The notes under the pieces are model-generated. The model saw only the letters and a program-made list of their open reading frames with translations, searched no databases and was not told the DNA's origin. Positions 21,615 through 29,543 of a stretch of DNA of 41,471 nucleotides are shown here, piece after piece. The DNA lies in NCBI RefSeq assembly GCF_001462455.1, contig NZ_LNTD01000153.1:1-41471 (forward strand), written 5' to 3'. The position numbers and the translations under genes are program-made. The DNA comes from Cellulomonas sp. B6. GTDB lineage: Bacteria > Actinomycetota > Actinomycetes > Actinomycetales > Cellulomonadaceae. The stretch's first letter is position 1. Each line of letters begins with the position of its first letter.

Positions 21615-23222
21615 ATGAGCGCGGACACCACGGCCCCCGCGGAGCACCCCGCCGCGACGACCGACGACGACGCGACCGCCGACGGCAGCGTGCACGACGC
21701 CACCCCGCCCGACGGCACGGCACCCGACGGCACGGCACCCGACGGCACGGCACCCGACGGCACGCTCCCCGGCGTCGACCCCGCCGACCTCGCGACGTTC
21801 CTGCGGGTCGCGGACCAGGTCGCGGCGCTGCCGCAGGACCACCCGCAGCACGCGGTCGCCCGCCGCGCCGCCTCGGCGCTGTTCAAGGCCGCGAAGAAGC
21901 ACCGCCGGCTCGAGCGGCGCCGCGGGATCGCCGAGGCCGACGCCGCCGTGGTGGCCGCGACCGCGACCGGAAGCCCGGGCCGCATCGACGACGAGACGCG
22001 GGGCATCGCGCTGACCTCGAGCACCACGGGGGCGACGGCGGGGACGCTGCTGCGCGCGCGCCCCTGCTACGTCTGCAAGCAGGCCTACACGGTGGTCGAC
22101 GCGTTCTACCACCAGCTGTGCCCCGACTGCGCGGCGCTGCACCACGCCAAGCGCGACGCGCGCACCGACCTCACCGGCCGCCGGGCGCTGCTCACGGGCG
22201 GGCGCGCCAAGATCGGCATGTACATCGCGCTGCGGCTGCTGCGCGACGGCGCCGACCTCACCATCACGACGCGCTTCCCGCGGGACGCGGTGCGCCGGTT
22301 CGGTGCGATGGAGGACTCCGCGGACTGGATGGACCGGCTGCACGTCGTCGGGATCGACCTGCGCGACCCCGCGCAGGTGGTGCAGCTCGCCGACCACGTC
22401 GCCGCGCAGGGTCCGCTCGACGTGCTCATCAACAACGCCGCGCAGACCGTGCGCCGCTCGCCGGGCGCGTACTCGCGGCTCGTCGACGCCGAGCTGTCCC
22501 CGCTGCCGGACGACGGGGACCGCATGATCACCGCGTTCGGGCACACGAGCGACGCCCACCCGCGCGCGCTCGCCGGGTCGGTGAGCGACCTGACGAGCCC
22601 CGCGCTCGCGATCGAGCGGGCGACGCGCGACGCGCAGGAGCTCGCCGAGCAGTCGCTCACGGCGCAGGCCGCGAGCCTCGAACGGCTCGTCGCGGGCACG
22701 TCGATCGACGCGGGCGGGCTGATCCCCGACGTCGCCGAGAGCAACTCGTGGGTCGCGACCGTCGAGCAGGTCGACCCCATGGAGCTGCTCGAGGTGCAGC
22801 TGTGCAACCAGACGGCGCCGTTCATCCTCATCAGCCGGCTGCGGCCCGCGATGGCCGCGTCGCCGGCGCGCCGCACGTACGTCGTCAACGTGTCGGCCAT
22901 GGAAGGCGTGTTCTCGCGCGGGTACAAGGGGCCCGGCCACCCGCACACCAACATGAGCAAGGCCGCGCTCAACATGCTGACCCGCACGAGCGCCGCGCAG
23001 ATGCTCGAGCAGGACGGCATCCTCATGACCGCCGTCGACACGGGCTGGATCACCGACGAGCGCCCGCACTTCACCAAGGTGCGCCTGGCCGAGGAGGGGT
23101 TCCACGCCCCGCTCGACCTGGTGGACGGCGCCGCGCGCGTCTACGACCCGATCGTGCGCGGCGAGGCCGGCGAGGACCTGTACGGGTGCTTCCTCAAGGA
23201 CTACGTGCGCGCCGCCTGGTGA
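21615..23222 (+). CDS. SDR-fold oxidoreductase with zinc ribbon, catalytic Tyr absent
   Basis: The 535-residue protein begins with a disordered Ala/Asp/Thr-rich part containing four PDGT(A/L) repeats (about 32-51) and a helical segment. A zinc ribbon follows, with C151-x2-C154 and C169-x2-C172 (RPCYVCKQAY, LCPDCA), then a Rossmann domain. The NAD(P)-binding motif is TGGRAKIG (about 194-201), the structural motif LINNAAQ (about 271-277), and the catalytic-serine strand VVNVSAMEG. The usual YxxxK is HTNMSKAALNM here, so Lys is present but the Tyr position is Thr. Dehydrogenase chemistry may be altered or lost. An insertion of about 100 residues lies between NNAA and the serine strand. ATG 21615 has GGACGG upstream. 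It stands alone, downstream of the 70-nt dyad element. Reaction unknown. Confidence 0.85.
   Translation: MSADTTAPAEHPAATTDDDATADGSVHDATPPDGTAPDGTAPDGTAPDGTLPGVDPADLATFLRVADQVAALPQDHPQHAVARRAASALFKAAKKHRRLERRRGIAEADAAVVAATATGSPGRIDDETRGIALTSSTTGATAGTLLRARPCYVCKQAYTVVDAFYHQLCPDCAALHHAKRDARTDLTGRRALLTGGRAKIGMYIALRLLRDGADLTITTRFPRDAVRRFGAMEDSADWMDRLHVVGIDLRDPAQVVQLADHVAAQGPLDVLINNAAQTVRRSPGAYSRLVDAELSPLPDDGDRMITAFGHTSDAHPRALAGSVSDLTSPALAIERATRDAQELAEQSLTAQAASLERLVAGTSIDAGGLIPDVAESNSWVATVEQVDPMELLEVQLCNQTAPFILISRLRPAMAASPARRTYVVNVSAMEGVFSRGYKGPGHPHTNMSKAALNMLTRTSAAQMLEQDGILMTAVDTGWITDERPHFTKVRLAEEGFHAPLDLVDGAARVYDPIVRGEAGEDLYGCFLKDYVRAAW
21708..21767 (+). repeat. 15-nt tandem repeat inside the SDR gene
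   Basis: Units starting at 21708, 21723, 21738 and 21753 repeat CCCGACGGCACGGCA, with the last ending differently. They encode PDGTA three times and then PDGTL. This is an in-frame minisatellite in the disordered N-terminus and may vary in copy number between strains. Confidence 0.85.
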
Positions 23223-23316
23223 GCCGTGGCTCGTCGCGCGGGCGGGCGGCGCGGCGGCTGGCACGGTCTGCGGCCGGCCACGGGCACGGCCCCGGACGGG
23301 CGTCTAGCATCGCCGG

Positions 23317-23811
23317 GTGAGCTCCCCCGCGACCGACGACCCGGACCAGTTCCTGCGCGAGTTCCTCGCCGCGGCGACCCCGCAGCAGCGCCACACGTTC
23401 GTGCGCCGTGCGGACTACGACCGCGGCGAGCACCTGGTGCGCACCGTGCTCGACGACCCGACGACGGACCGGGCGACCGCGCTGAGCGCGTACTGGATCC
23501 TCGGCGCCAGCTACTACGCGCGCTACGCCCGCATCGAGGACGTGCCCGAGGACGAGCAGGGCACGTACGCGCTGCTGCGCTCGATCGAGGACCGCTACGC
23601 CGCCGCCTTCTGGGCGGACCACGGCATCGCGTTCGACCCGACCGACGACGACGAGATCGACTGGACCGACGACTACGGCGCGCCCGTGTCACGGCCCGTG
23701 CCCGACGTCATGCGCCGCGCGGTGCCCGGCGAGCTCGTCGACGACGCGGGCACCGAGGACGGCCTGCCGCTCGACGTGCACCTGCGCTGGACGGCCCTGC
23801 GCGACGCCTGA
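23317..23811 (+). CDS. DUF4274 domain protein
   Basis: The 164-residue soluble acidic protein matches the DUF4274 pattern: TPQQRHTFVRRADYDRGEHLVRTVLDDPTTDRATALSAYWILGASYYARY, then EDVPEDEQGTYALLRSIEDRYAAAFW and IAFDPTDDDEIDWTDDYG. In relatives these correspond to the YNWDDG, CDKGTALxIYW and AFDP blocks. The function is unknown, and related proteins often occur as single genes or near toxin-immunity loci. Nothing here indicates a toxin partner. The start is GTG 23317, supported only by a weak purine run. It converges on a small membrane protein gene across two adjacent hairpins. Confidence 0.78.
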   Translation: MSSPATDDPDQFLREFLAAATPQQRHTFVRRADYDRGEHLVRTVLDDPTTDRATALSAYWILGASYYARYARIEDVPEDEQGTYALLRSIEDRYAAAFWADHGIAFDPTDDDEIDWTDDYGAPVSRPVPDVMRRAVPGELVDDAGTEDGLPLDVHLRWTALRDA

Positions 23812-23869
23812 CGGCACGCCCCGCACCGCACGGCGACGTGCCGTGCCGTCGCACCGCCGGGGTGGCGGT
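23811..23869. terminator. Two adjacent hairpins between convergent genes
   Basis: CACGGC/GCCGTG (23829-23834 with 23840-23845) and ACCGCC/GGCGGT (23853-23858 with 23864-23869) each form 6-bp stems with 5-nt loops. An alternative longer pairing joins ACGGCACG 23811-23818 with CGTGCCGT 23837-23844. They separate the DUF4274 gene from the convergent membrane protein gene. Confidence 0.5.
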
Positions 23870-23929
23870 CCGACGCGTCGGCGGGCGGCGGACCGCCTCA
23901 CCGACCGCGCGGCCGCCCGGGCGTCGTCG

Positions 23930-24418
23930 TCAGCCGACCCAGGACCAGCGGACGCGGACCCGGCCGCCGCCGTTGAGCGCGCGCACGCGGCCCACGGCGT
24001 TCGGCAGCCAGCGGTAGCGCTCGCGCGGCCCACCGGTCGCGGGGTCGACGACCCACGGCAGCAGCCCGACGAACCGCGCGAGCAGCAGCAGGACCGCGAG
24101 CGCGAGCAGCACCCACAGCTCGAGCAGCACGAGGACGACCGACCCGACCACGACGACGGTGAACAGGATCCCCAGCACCGTGAACAGCGTCGCGACGACG
24201 GGGCCGAGGACGTCGTCGTCGACCGACGGGATGCCGCCGATGGGCCCGAAGTCGACCATCCGCGTGCGTCGCTTCCACGGCAGCACGTGGATCTCGAGGC
24301 ACGCGGTGCCGGTGCGCGCCGGGGCGCCGGCCGGACGAGGCGCGTCGGCGGCACGGGTCGCGTCGGCGGTCGACGGGCTCCCGTAGGCGGGTAGGTCCGT
24401 CGGTGTCGGCTCGGTCAC
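23930..24418 (-). CDS. Small membrane protein, hypothetical
   Basis: The 162-residue product has a disordered Ala/Pro-rich N-terminus, then EIHVLPWKRRTRMVDFGPIGGIPSVDDD. Two or three hydrophobic helices follow (VVATLFTVLGILFTVVVVGSVVLVLLELWVLLALAVLLLLARFVGLLPW), and a basic C-terminus (RYRWLPNAVGRVRALNG) that would be cytoplasmic. I do not recognise the family. The C-terminal WLPNAVGRVRALNGGGRVRVRW segment looks conserved and may interact with nucleic acid or lipid headgroups. GTG 24418 has GGAGAG 6 nt upstream. The copy-B nested dyad lies 108-177 nt upstream of the start. Confidence 0.68.
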   Translation of the reverse strand: MTEPTPTDLPAYGSPSTADATRAADAPRPAGAPARTGTACLEIHVLPWKRRTRMVDFGPIGGIPSVDDDVLGPVVATLFTVLGILFTVVVVGSVVLVLLELWVLLALAVLLLLARFVGLLPWVVDPATGGPRERYRWLPNAVGRVRALNGGGRVRVRWSWVG

Positions 24419-24525
24419 GGGTCTCTCCGGTTCGGCGCGCGTCTCCGTCGGTTCGGCGCGCGCCACGGTACCGCCCCTGGTCCGCACCCCGCCGCGGCCC
24501 GGAGGGCGCCGTCCCACCACCACCC

Positions 24526-24595
24526 CGACGGACAGGCTCACGGCACGACGGACAGCCGTGCGCCCGTGTCCGTCGGGCCGTACCGCTGTCCGTCG
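24526..24595. repeat. 70-nt nested-dyad element, copy B
   Basis: Outer arms CGACGGACAG (24526-24535) and CTGTCCGTCG (24586-24595) enclose inner arms CGACGGACA (24546-24554) and TGTCCGTCG (24567-24575). Total length and offsets of both arm pairs equal those of copy A at 21410-21479, while loops and spacers differ in sequence. It lies between two minus-strand genes, upstream of the small membrane protein gene. Confidence 0.83.
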
Positions 24596-24641
24596 CGACG
24601 GGGGCGGGCCGTCGCGACGGGCGCGGGTCGGGCGAGATGGG

Positions 24642-25640
24642 TCAGGCGGGCGGGACGCGGACCAGCGGGCCCTCGTCGGGCGTCGGGTCCTCGAAGCCGT
24701 CGAGGTACGCCTCCGCGCGGTCCGGCGGCACGACGACGTCGTCGGGGCCCGTGCCCGTGCGCGCGGCGAGCCGGCGCAGCACCTCGGCGCGGGGCGTCAC
24801 GAGGTGGTGCGTGACGGGCACGACCCCGAGCGGTGCGAGCAGCGCGCGGTACGACGCGCGGGACGCGCGCGACCAGAACGACGTGTCGACGACGACGTCC
24901 ACGCCGTCGCGCACGAGGCCCACGAGCCGGGTCCGCAGGTCGTCGTGGACGCGTGCCGCGACGTCGGGCGGGAGCGGGTGCTCGCGGTGACCGGCGGCCC
25001 ACGCGGCGGCGTCGAACGCGAGGTGCGCCCAGCCCGCGCGCGCGAGCCGCGCCGCGTGGGTCGACTTGCCGGAGCCCGCGGGCCCGCACACCAGCACGAC
25101 CCGCGCGGGCTCGCGCAGCGGGAGCGCGTGGTGCAGCAGCCCGTCGGGCCCGGGCTCGGGCGGCAGGCACCCGGCGTCGCGCGCGACCCGCAGCGACGGG
25201 ACGTTCGCGGCGTCGACGCGCAGCACGGCGTCCGTGGCGTCGGTGCGCTCGGCGAGCCAGCGGCGCAGCAGGCGCACGGCGCGCACCGCGTAGCCGCGCC
25301 CGCGCCACGCGGGCAGGACCGCGTAGGACACGTTCGCCGTGCCGCGCGGCAGGTCGGGCAGCGCGAGGTGGGCCTCGACGGTGCCCGCGAGCTCGCCGGT
25401 CGCGGCGTCGAGCACGCCGAGGTGCCGCCGCGGCCCGCCGTCGCGCCACTGCGCGCGGTTCTGCGCGACCCACGCGGTGGTGCGCGGGCGCTCGGAGCGG
25501 TGGCCCTCGTTCAGCCAGCGGACCTGGTCGTCGTCCTCGCCCGCGAGCAGCGCGTCGACGTCGTCGGCCGTGAGGCAGCGCAGCGTCACGACGCCGTCCG
25601 TCAGCACGGGCGGGTCCTCGATGAGCGTCGAGCCGTCCAC
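24642..25640 (-). CDS. GNAT acetyltransferase fused to a P-loop kinase-like domain
   Basis: The 332-residue protein combines two enzymes. Residues about 10-175 are a RimJ/RimL-type GNAT domain: VVTLRCLTADDVDALL, LGVLDAATGELAGTVEAH, the acetyl-CoA loop AWRGRGYAVRAVRLLRRWL, and NVPSLRVARDAGC. Residues about 180-332 are an AAA-type P-loop kinase: Walker A GPAGSGKSTHAA at about 186-197, VVVDTSFWSRASRASYR as a Walker-B-like strand, and VTHHLVTPRAEVLRRLAAR, as in ATP-binding small-molecule kinases of the zeta-toxin-like AAA_33 group. The pairing suggests acetylation and phosphorylation of one substrate, for example a drug or nucleotide. The substrate is unknown. The start is GTG 25640. It is divergent from the CynX-type MFS gene. 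Confidence 0.85.
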   Translation of the reverse strand: MDGSTLIEDPPVLTDGVVTLRCLTADDVDALLAGEDDDQVRWLNEGHRSERPRTTAWVAQNRAQWRDGGPRRHLGVLDAATGELAGTVEAHLALPDLPRGTANVSYAVLPAWRGRGYAVRAVRLLRRWLAERTDATDAVLRVDAANVPSLRVARDAGCLPPEPGPDGLLHHALPLREPARVVLVCGPAGSGKSTHAARLARAGWAHLAFDAAAWAAGHREHPLPPDVAARVHDDLRTRLVGLVRDGVDVVVDTSFWSRASRASYRALLAPLGVVPVTHHLVTPRAEVLRRLAARTGTGPDDVVVPPDRAEAYLDGFEDPTPDEGPLVRVPPA

Positions 25641-25756
25641 CGGCCCATCATGACGCGTGCCACACACCGTCCCGCGCCGAGGGGGCAGGCGCCGCGCCGG
25701 GGCGGGTGTAGGAAGGTGCGGCACCCCGTCGCGCACACCGGAACGAGCCGCCCCGC

Positions 25757-26923
25757 ATGAGCACCACCGAGCGCACGCTCGTCCGCACCCTCGCACCCGC
25801 GACCGTCTTCCTCGTCGCGCTGTGCCTGCGCCCCGCGCTGACGGCCGTGGGCCCGCTGCTGCCGCAGATCGGCCCCGACCTCGGGCTGGGCGAGGGCGCG
25901 CAGGGTCTGCTCGGCACGCTGCCCCTGCTGGCGTTCGCGGCCGCGTCGCCGCTCGTGCACCGGCTGTCGGAGCGCACGGGCCCCGAGCGCGCGATCCTCG
26001 TCGCGCTGCTCGCGCTGGGCGTCGCGACGCTCGCGCGCCCCTTCACCGGCACGGCCGGGCTGTGGCTCGCGACCGCGGTGATCGGCGTGGCGATCGCGGT
26101 CGGCAACGTGCTGGTGCCCGCCCTGGTCAAGCGGGACTTCGCCCGGCGCGTCTCGCTCGCCACGGGCGTGTACACCGCGTGCATCGTGGGAGCCGCGGCC
26201 ACCGCGTCGGCGCTCGCGGTGCCGCTCGCGGACGCGACGAGCTGGCGGGTCGCGCTCGCGTCGTCCGCGGGGCTCGTGGTGCTCGTGGCCGCCGTGTGGG
26301 CGCCGCGCGCGTGGCGGGCCCGGCCCCCCGCGCCGCACGTCGCCGCGCCGGACGCGGCCCCGGTGACGAGCGTGTGGCGGCAGGGCACCGCGTGGTGGCT
26401 CACGGCGTTCATGGGCCTGCAGTCCACGGTGTTCTACGTGCTGGTCACGTGGCTGCCGACCGTGGAGGTCACGCAGGGCGTCACGGAGACGACCGCGGGC
26501 GTGCACCTGTTCGTCTACCAGGGCCTCGGGATCGTCGGGGGGCTCGTGGTCCCCGCGCTGCTGCACCGCGGGCCCGACGAGCGCCTCGGCGCGGTCGCCG
26601 CGAGCGCGCCGGCGCTCGTCGCGCTGCTCGGGCTGCTGCTCGCGCCGGACCTCGTGGTGCTGTGGGTCGTCGTCGCGGGGCTCGGGCAGGGCGCCGCGCT
26701 CGTCGTCGCGCTGTCGCTCGTCGCGCTGCGCGGGCGGGACCAGCGCGAGACGGCACGGCTGTCCGGCATGGCGCAGTCGCTCGGGTACCTGCTCGCGGCC
26801 GCCGGGCCCGTCGCGGCGGGCGTGCTCACCGAGGCCACCGGGACGTGGCGCCCCGCGCTCCTGGTGCTCACCGCGCTGGCGGCCGTGCAGGTCGGCGTCG
26901 CATGGCGGGTCGGGCGGGCCTGA
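25757..26923 (+). CDS. MFS transporter of the CynX/NimT type
   Basis: The 388-residue protein has twelve predicted membrane helices. The opening FLVALCLRPALTAVGPLLPQI is the LRPAxTxVGPLL signature of the CynX/NimT (cyanate/2-nitroimidazole) MFS family. GNVLVPALVKRDFARRVSLATGVYTACI in TM4-5 and AWWLTAFMGLQSTVFYVLVTWLPTV opening the second half also fit. Members move small anions or nitroimidazoles, and the substrate here is unknown. ATG 25757 has only a weak ribosome binding site. It is divergent from the GNAT-kinase fusion gene over 116 nt and convergent with the TetR gene. Confidence 0.9.
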   Translation: MSTTERTLVRTLAPATVFLVALCLRPALTAVGPLLPQIGPDLGLGEGAQGLLGTLPLLAFAAASPLVHRLSERTGPERAILVALLALGVATLARPFTGTAGLWLATAVIGVAIAVGNVLVPALVKRDFARRVSLATGVYTACIVGAAATASALAVPLADATSWRVALASSAGLVVLVAAVWAPRAWRARPPAPHVAAPDAAPVTSVWRQGTAWWLTAFMGLQSTVFYVLVTWLPTVEVTQGVTETTAGVHLFVYQGLGIVGGLVVPALLHRGPDERLGAVAASAPALVALLGLLLAPDLVVLWVVVAGLGQGAALVVALSLVALRGRDQRETARLSGMAQSLGYLLAAAGPVAAGVLTEATGTWRPALLVLTALAAVQVGVAWRVGRA

Positions 26924-26945
26924 GCGCCTCCCGCAGTCGGGTCGC

Positions 26946-27518
26946 CTACGCGCCCCGACCGGGCCCTGCGGCGGCGAGCACGCGGTCGACGGCCTCGGCG
27001 ACGTCGGTGGGGTCGGGCGGCTCGGTGTCGAGCGCGCGGTGGATCGTCATGCCCTCGATGAGCGCGTCGAGCAGGCGCGCGGTCTGCGGGTCCACGTGCC
27101 GCTCGAGCGCGCGGCGGCTGCGTGACATCCAGTCGTGCGTGAGCCGTCGGAAGCCGGGGTCGCGCGCGGCGAGCGTGTAGAGCTCGTGGGTGAGCACGAG
27201 CTCGTGCGGGTCGGTGAGCACGTCGACGCTGATGAGCGCGACGACGGCGTCGCGGGCCGCGGCGCGGTCCGGCGCGGCGGCCATCGCGTGCTCGAACCGG
27301 TCGCTGACGCGCCGGGCGAAGCGCTCGAACGCCTCGCGCAGCAGCGCGTCGACGTCGTCGAAGTGGTAGCTGATCGACCCGAGGGGGACGTCGGCGACCG
27401 CGGCGATGCGGCGCGTCGAGGCGCCGGCCACGCCGACCTCGCCGATCACCCGCAGGCACGCCTCGACGATGCGGTCGCGCCGCTGGGGGTCGTGCCGCCG
27501 GGCACGCCGCTCGGCCAC
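26946..27518 (-). CDS. TetR-family transcriptional regulator
   Basis: The 190-residue protein has an N-terminal TetR helix-turn-helix (about 12-58): RRDRIVEACLRVIGEVGVAGASTRRIAAVADVPLGSISYHFDDVDALLREAF. A C-terminal ligand domain with the TetR_C_6-like HELVLTHELYTLAARDPGFRRL and a final amphipathic helix follows. The start is GTG 27518, 7 nt after the stop of the acetyltransferase gene, so the two are one operon. The near-perfect 20-bp palindrome at 28126-28145 in the promoter of that operon and of the divergent MFS gene is the obvious operator. The arrangement predicts a repressor relieved by the MFS substrate. The ligand is unknown. Confidence 0.92.
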   Translation of the reverse strand: MAERRARRHDPQRRDRIVEACLRVIGEVGVAGASTRRIAAVADVPLGSISYHFDDVDALLREAFERFARRVSDRFEHAMAAAPDRAAARDAVVALISVDVLTDPHELVLTHELYTLAARDPGFRRLTHDWMSRSRRALERHVDPQTARLLDALIEGMTIHRALDTEPPDPTDVAEAVDRVLAAAGPGRGA

Positions 27519-27525
27519 GCGGGGC

Positions 27526-28116
27526 CTAGGCGATCTCGCGGACGACGCGCGCGGGGTTGCCCACGGCGACGACGTTCGCGGGCAGGTCGCGCACGACCAC
27601 GGACCCGGCACCGACGACCGTGTTGTCGCCGATGGTGACGCCCGGGCAGACGATCACGCCGCCGCCGAGCCACACGTTGTCGCCGAGCACGATGGGCAGC
27701 GCGGCCTCGAGCTTGTCGCGGCGGGGCTCCGGGTCGACGGGGTGCGTCGGCGTGAGCAGCTGGACGTTCGGGCCGATCTGGCAGTCCTCGCCGATCGTGA
27801 TGCGCGCGACGTCGAGCGCCGTGAGGTTCGAGTTGACGAAGGTGCGCGCGCCGATGTGGACGTTCTCGCCGTAGTCCACGGCGAGCGGCGGCTTGACGTA
27901 GGCGCCCTCGCCGAGCGAGCCGAGCAGGTCGGTGAGCGCCTGCCGGGCGGCCTCGTCGTCGCCGGCGACGGTCGCGCGGTAGCAGGCGTCGGCGAGCGCG
28001 AACGCGCGGCGCGCGAGGCGCTCGTTCTCGGGGTCGTCGGCGATGTACAGGTCGCCGGCGAGCATGCGCTCGCGGTTCGTGCGCGGGTCGTCGGCGAAGT
28101 GGTCGCGCGTCGTCAT
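27526..28116 (-). CDS. Maltose/galactoside O-acetyltransferase family (left-handed beta-helix)
   Basis: The 196-residue protein resembles Maa/LacA/NodL sugar O-acetyltransferases. The N-terminal helical cap (NRERMLAGDLYIADDPENERLARRAFALADACYRA) is followed by hexapeptide repeats: VDYGENVHIGARTFVNSNLTALDVARITIGEDCQIGPNVQLLTPTHPVDP, then NVWLGGGVIVCPGVTIGDNTVVGAGSVVVRDLPANVVAVGNPARVVREI. The catalytic His is in TPTHPVD. It should acetylate a sugar or similar hydroxyl from acetyl-CoA, perhaps to detoxify non-metabolised sugars before export. ATG 28116 directly follows the palindromic operator. TetR is the second gene of the operon, and the MFS gene diverges. Confidence 0.93.
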   Translation of the reverse strand: MTTRDHFADDPRTNRERMLAGDLYIADDPENERLARRAFALADACYRATVAGDDEAARQALTDLLGSLGEGAYVKPPLAVDYGENVHIGARTFVNSNLTALDVARITIGEDCQIGPNVQLLTPTHPVDPEPRRDKLEAALPIVLGDNVWLGGGVIVCPGVTIGDNTVVGAGSVVVRDLPANVVAVGNPARVVREIA

Positions 28117-28125
28117 GTGGACGAT

Positions 28126-28145
28126 CGTACACATCGATGCGTACG
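28126..28145. promoter_or_regulatory. TetR operator candidate shared by acetyltransferase-tetR operon and MFS gene
   Basis: CGTACACATCGATGCGTACG is a 20-bp palindrome with only one mismatched pair (9 of 10 pairs). It lies 10 nt upstream of the acetyltransferase ATG and 74 nt before the MFS start. Its length and symmetry fit a TetR dimer, and the regulator gene is in the operon it would control. Confidence 0.75.
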
Positions 28146-28218
28146 CTCGACCACATCGGCGTCGAGCACCGCGCGCGCCACCGCACCGACCACCCCGTCG
28201 ACGACCACCCGGAGCCCC

Positions 28219-29463
28219 ATGCCCGCCCCCGTCACGCGCACCGCCCGCCGCGCGCGCGTCGCCGTCTCGGCCGTCTTCCTCGTCAACGCCGTGCTCTACG
28301 CCAACCTCGTGCCCCGCCTGCCCGAGGTCAAGGACGGCCTCGGGCTCAGCAACGCCGCGCTCGGCACCGCCATCGCCGCGATGCCGCTCGGCGCGCTGCT
28401 CGCCGGGCTGCTCGCACCGCTGCTCATCCGCCTGCTCGGGTCCGCCGCCGTCGCGTCGTTCGGGCTCGTCGCGCTCGCCGCCGCCGTCGCCGTCATCCCG
28501 CTGTCCGGCAGCTGGTTCGCCCTCGCCGGGCTGTTCCTGCTCGCCGGCGCGCTCGACTCGGTCGTCGACGTCGCGCAGAACGCCCACGGGTTCCGCGTCC
28601 AGCGCCTCTACGGGCGCTCCATCGTCAACGCGTTCCACGGGCTGTGGAGCGTCGGCGCCGTGCTCGGCGGCCTGCTCGGCTCGGCCGCCGCGGGCCTCGA
28701 CGTCCCGCTGCCGCTGCACGTCGCCGTCACGTCCGTCGTGTTCAGCGTCGTCGCCGTCGTCGCCCACCGGTTCCTGCTCCGCGGCCCCGAGGACGCCGAG
28801 CGCGGCACCGCCCCGGCCGACGAGCACCCCGGCGCGCGCTCGCTGCGGCACGTCGCCGGACGCACCGTCGCGCTGCTCGCGGCACTCGGCGTGCTCGCGG
28901 CCGCCGCCGCGTTCGTCGAGGACGCCGGCTCGTCGTGGGGTGCGCTGTACCTGCGCGGCGAGGTCGGCACCGGTGCCGCCGCCGCGGGCCTCGCGTTCGT
29001 CGCGCTGCAGGTCGCCATGACGGTCGGACGCCTCACGGGCGACCGCGTCGTCGACCGGTTCGGCCAGCGACGCGTCGCCCGGGTCGGTGGCGTGCTCATC
29101 GCCGGCGGCATGGGCCTCGCGCTCGCGCTCCCGTCGCTCACGACCACGCTCGTCGGGTTCGCGCTCGCCGGGCTCGGCGTCGCGACGCTCGTCCCGGCCG
29201 TCATGCACACCGCCGACGAGCTGCCCGGGCTGCCCGCGGGCGTCGGGCTCACCGTGGTCAGCTGGCTGCTGCGCGTCGGGTTCCTCGTGTCCCCGACCCT
29301 CGTCGGCGTCGTCGCGGACGCCACGAGCCTGCGCGTCGCGCTGCTGGCCGTCGTCGGGGCGGGGGTCGTCGTCGTGGTGGCCGGACGCCTGCTGGTCGCG
29401 GGGCCGCCGCGCGACGACGACGCGGCGCCGGTCGCCCCCGCGGGCCCGGCCGCCGCACCGTGA
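28219..29463 (+). CDS. MFS transporter
   Basis: The 414-residue protein has twelve membrane helices. VFLVNAVLYANLVPRLPEVKDGLGLSNAALGTAIAAMPLGALLAGLLAPLL is a first-helix layout of MFS exporters related to the sugar- or multidrug-efflux (YbjJ/Fsr-like) group. SVVDVAQNAHGFRVQRLYGRSIVNAFHGLWSVGAVLGGLLG in TM4-5 is typical of that group, and a long hydrophilic loop separates the halves. ATG 28219 has GGAG 4 nt upstream. It is divergent from the acetyltransferase-tetR operon with a shared operator, which suggests an efflux pump induced together with the acetyltransferase. Confidence 0.9.
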   Translation: MPAPVTRTARRARVAVSAVFLVNAVLYANLVPRLPEVKDGLGLSNAALGTAIAAMPLGALLAGLLAPLLIRLLGSAAVASFGLVALAAAVAVIPLSGSWFALAGLFLLAGALDSVVDVAQNAHGFRVQRLYGRSIVNAFHGLWSVGAVLGGLLGSAAAGLDVPLPLHVAVTSVVFSVVAVVAHRFLLRGPEDAERGTAPADEHPGARSLRHVAGRTVALLAALGVLAAAAAFVEDAGSSWGALYLRGEVGTGAAAAGLAFVALQVAMTVGRLTGDRVVDRFGQRRVARVGGVLIAGGMGLALALPSLTTTLVGFALAGLGVATLVPAVMHTADELPGLPAGVGLTVVSWLLRVGFLVSPTLVGVVADATSLRVALLAVVGAGVVVVVAGRLLVAGPPRDDDAAPVAPAGPAAAP

Positions 29464-29543
29464 GCGGGGTCGAGCAGGGTCGAGCCCGGTGCGGGGCGAC
29501 GCGAGGCGGGAATGCGCGTGACACGGCTGCCAGGATCGACGGC

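Noticed and set aside
21410..24595. Composite transposon with the two 70-nt elements as ends
   Set aside because: No transposase is present, the elements are internally symmetric rather than terminal repeats of one unit, no target-site duplication was seen, and the codon use of the enclosed genes matches that of their neighbours.
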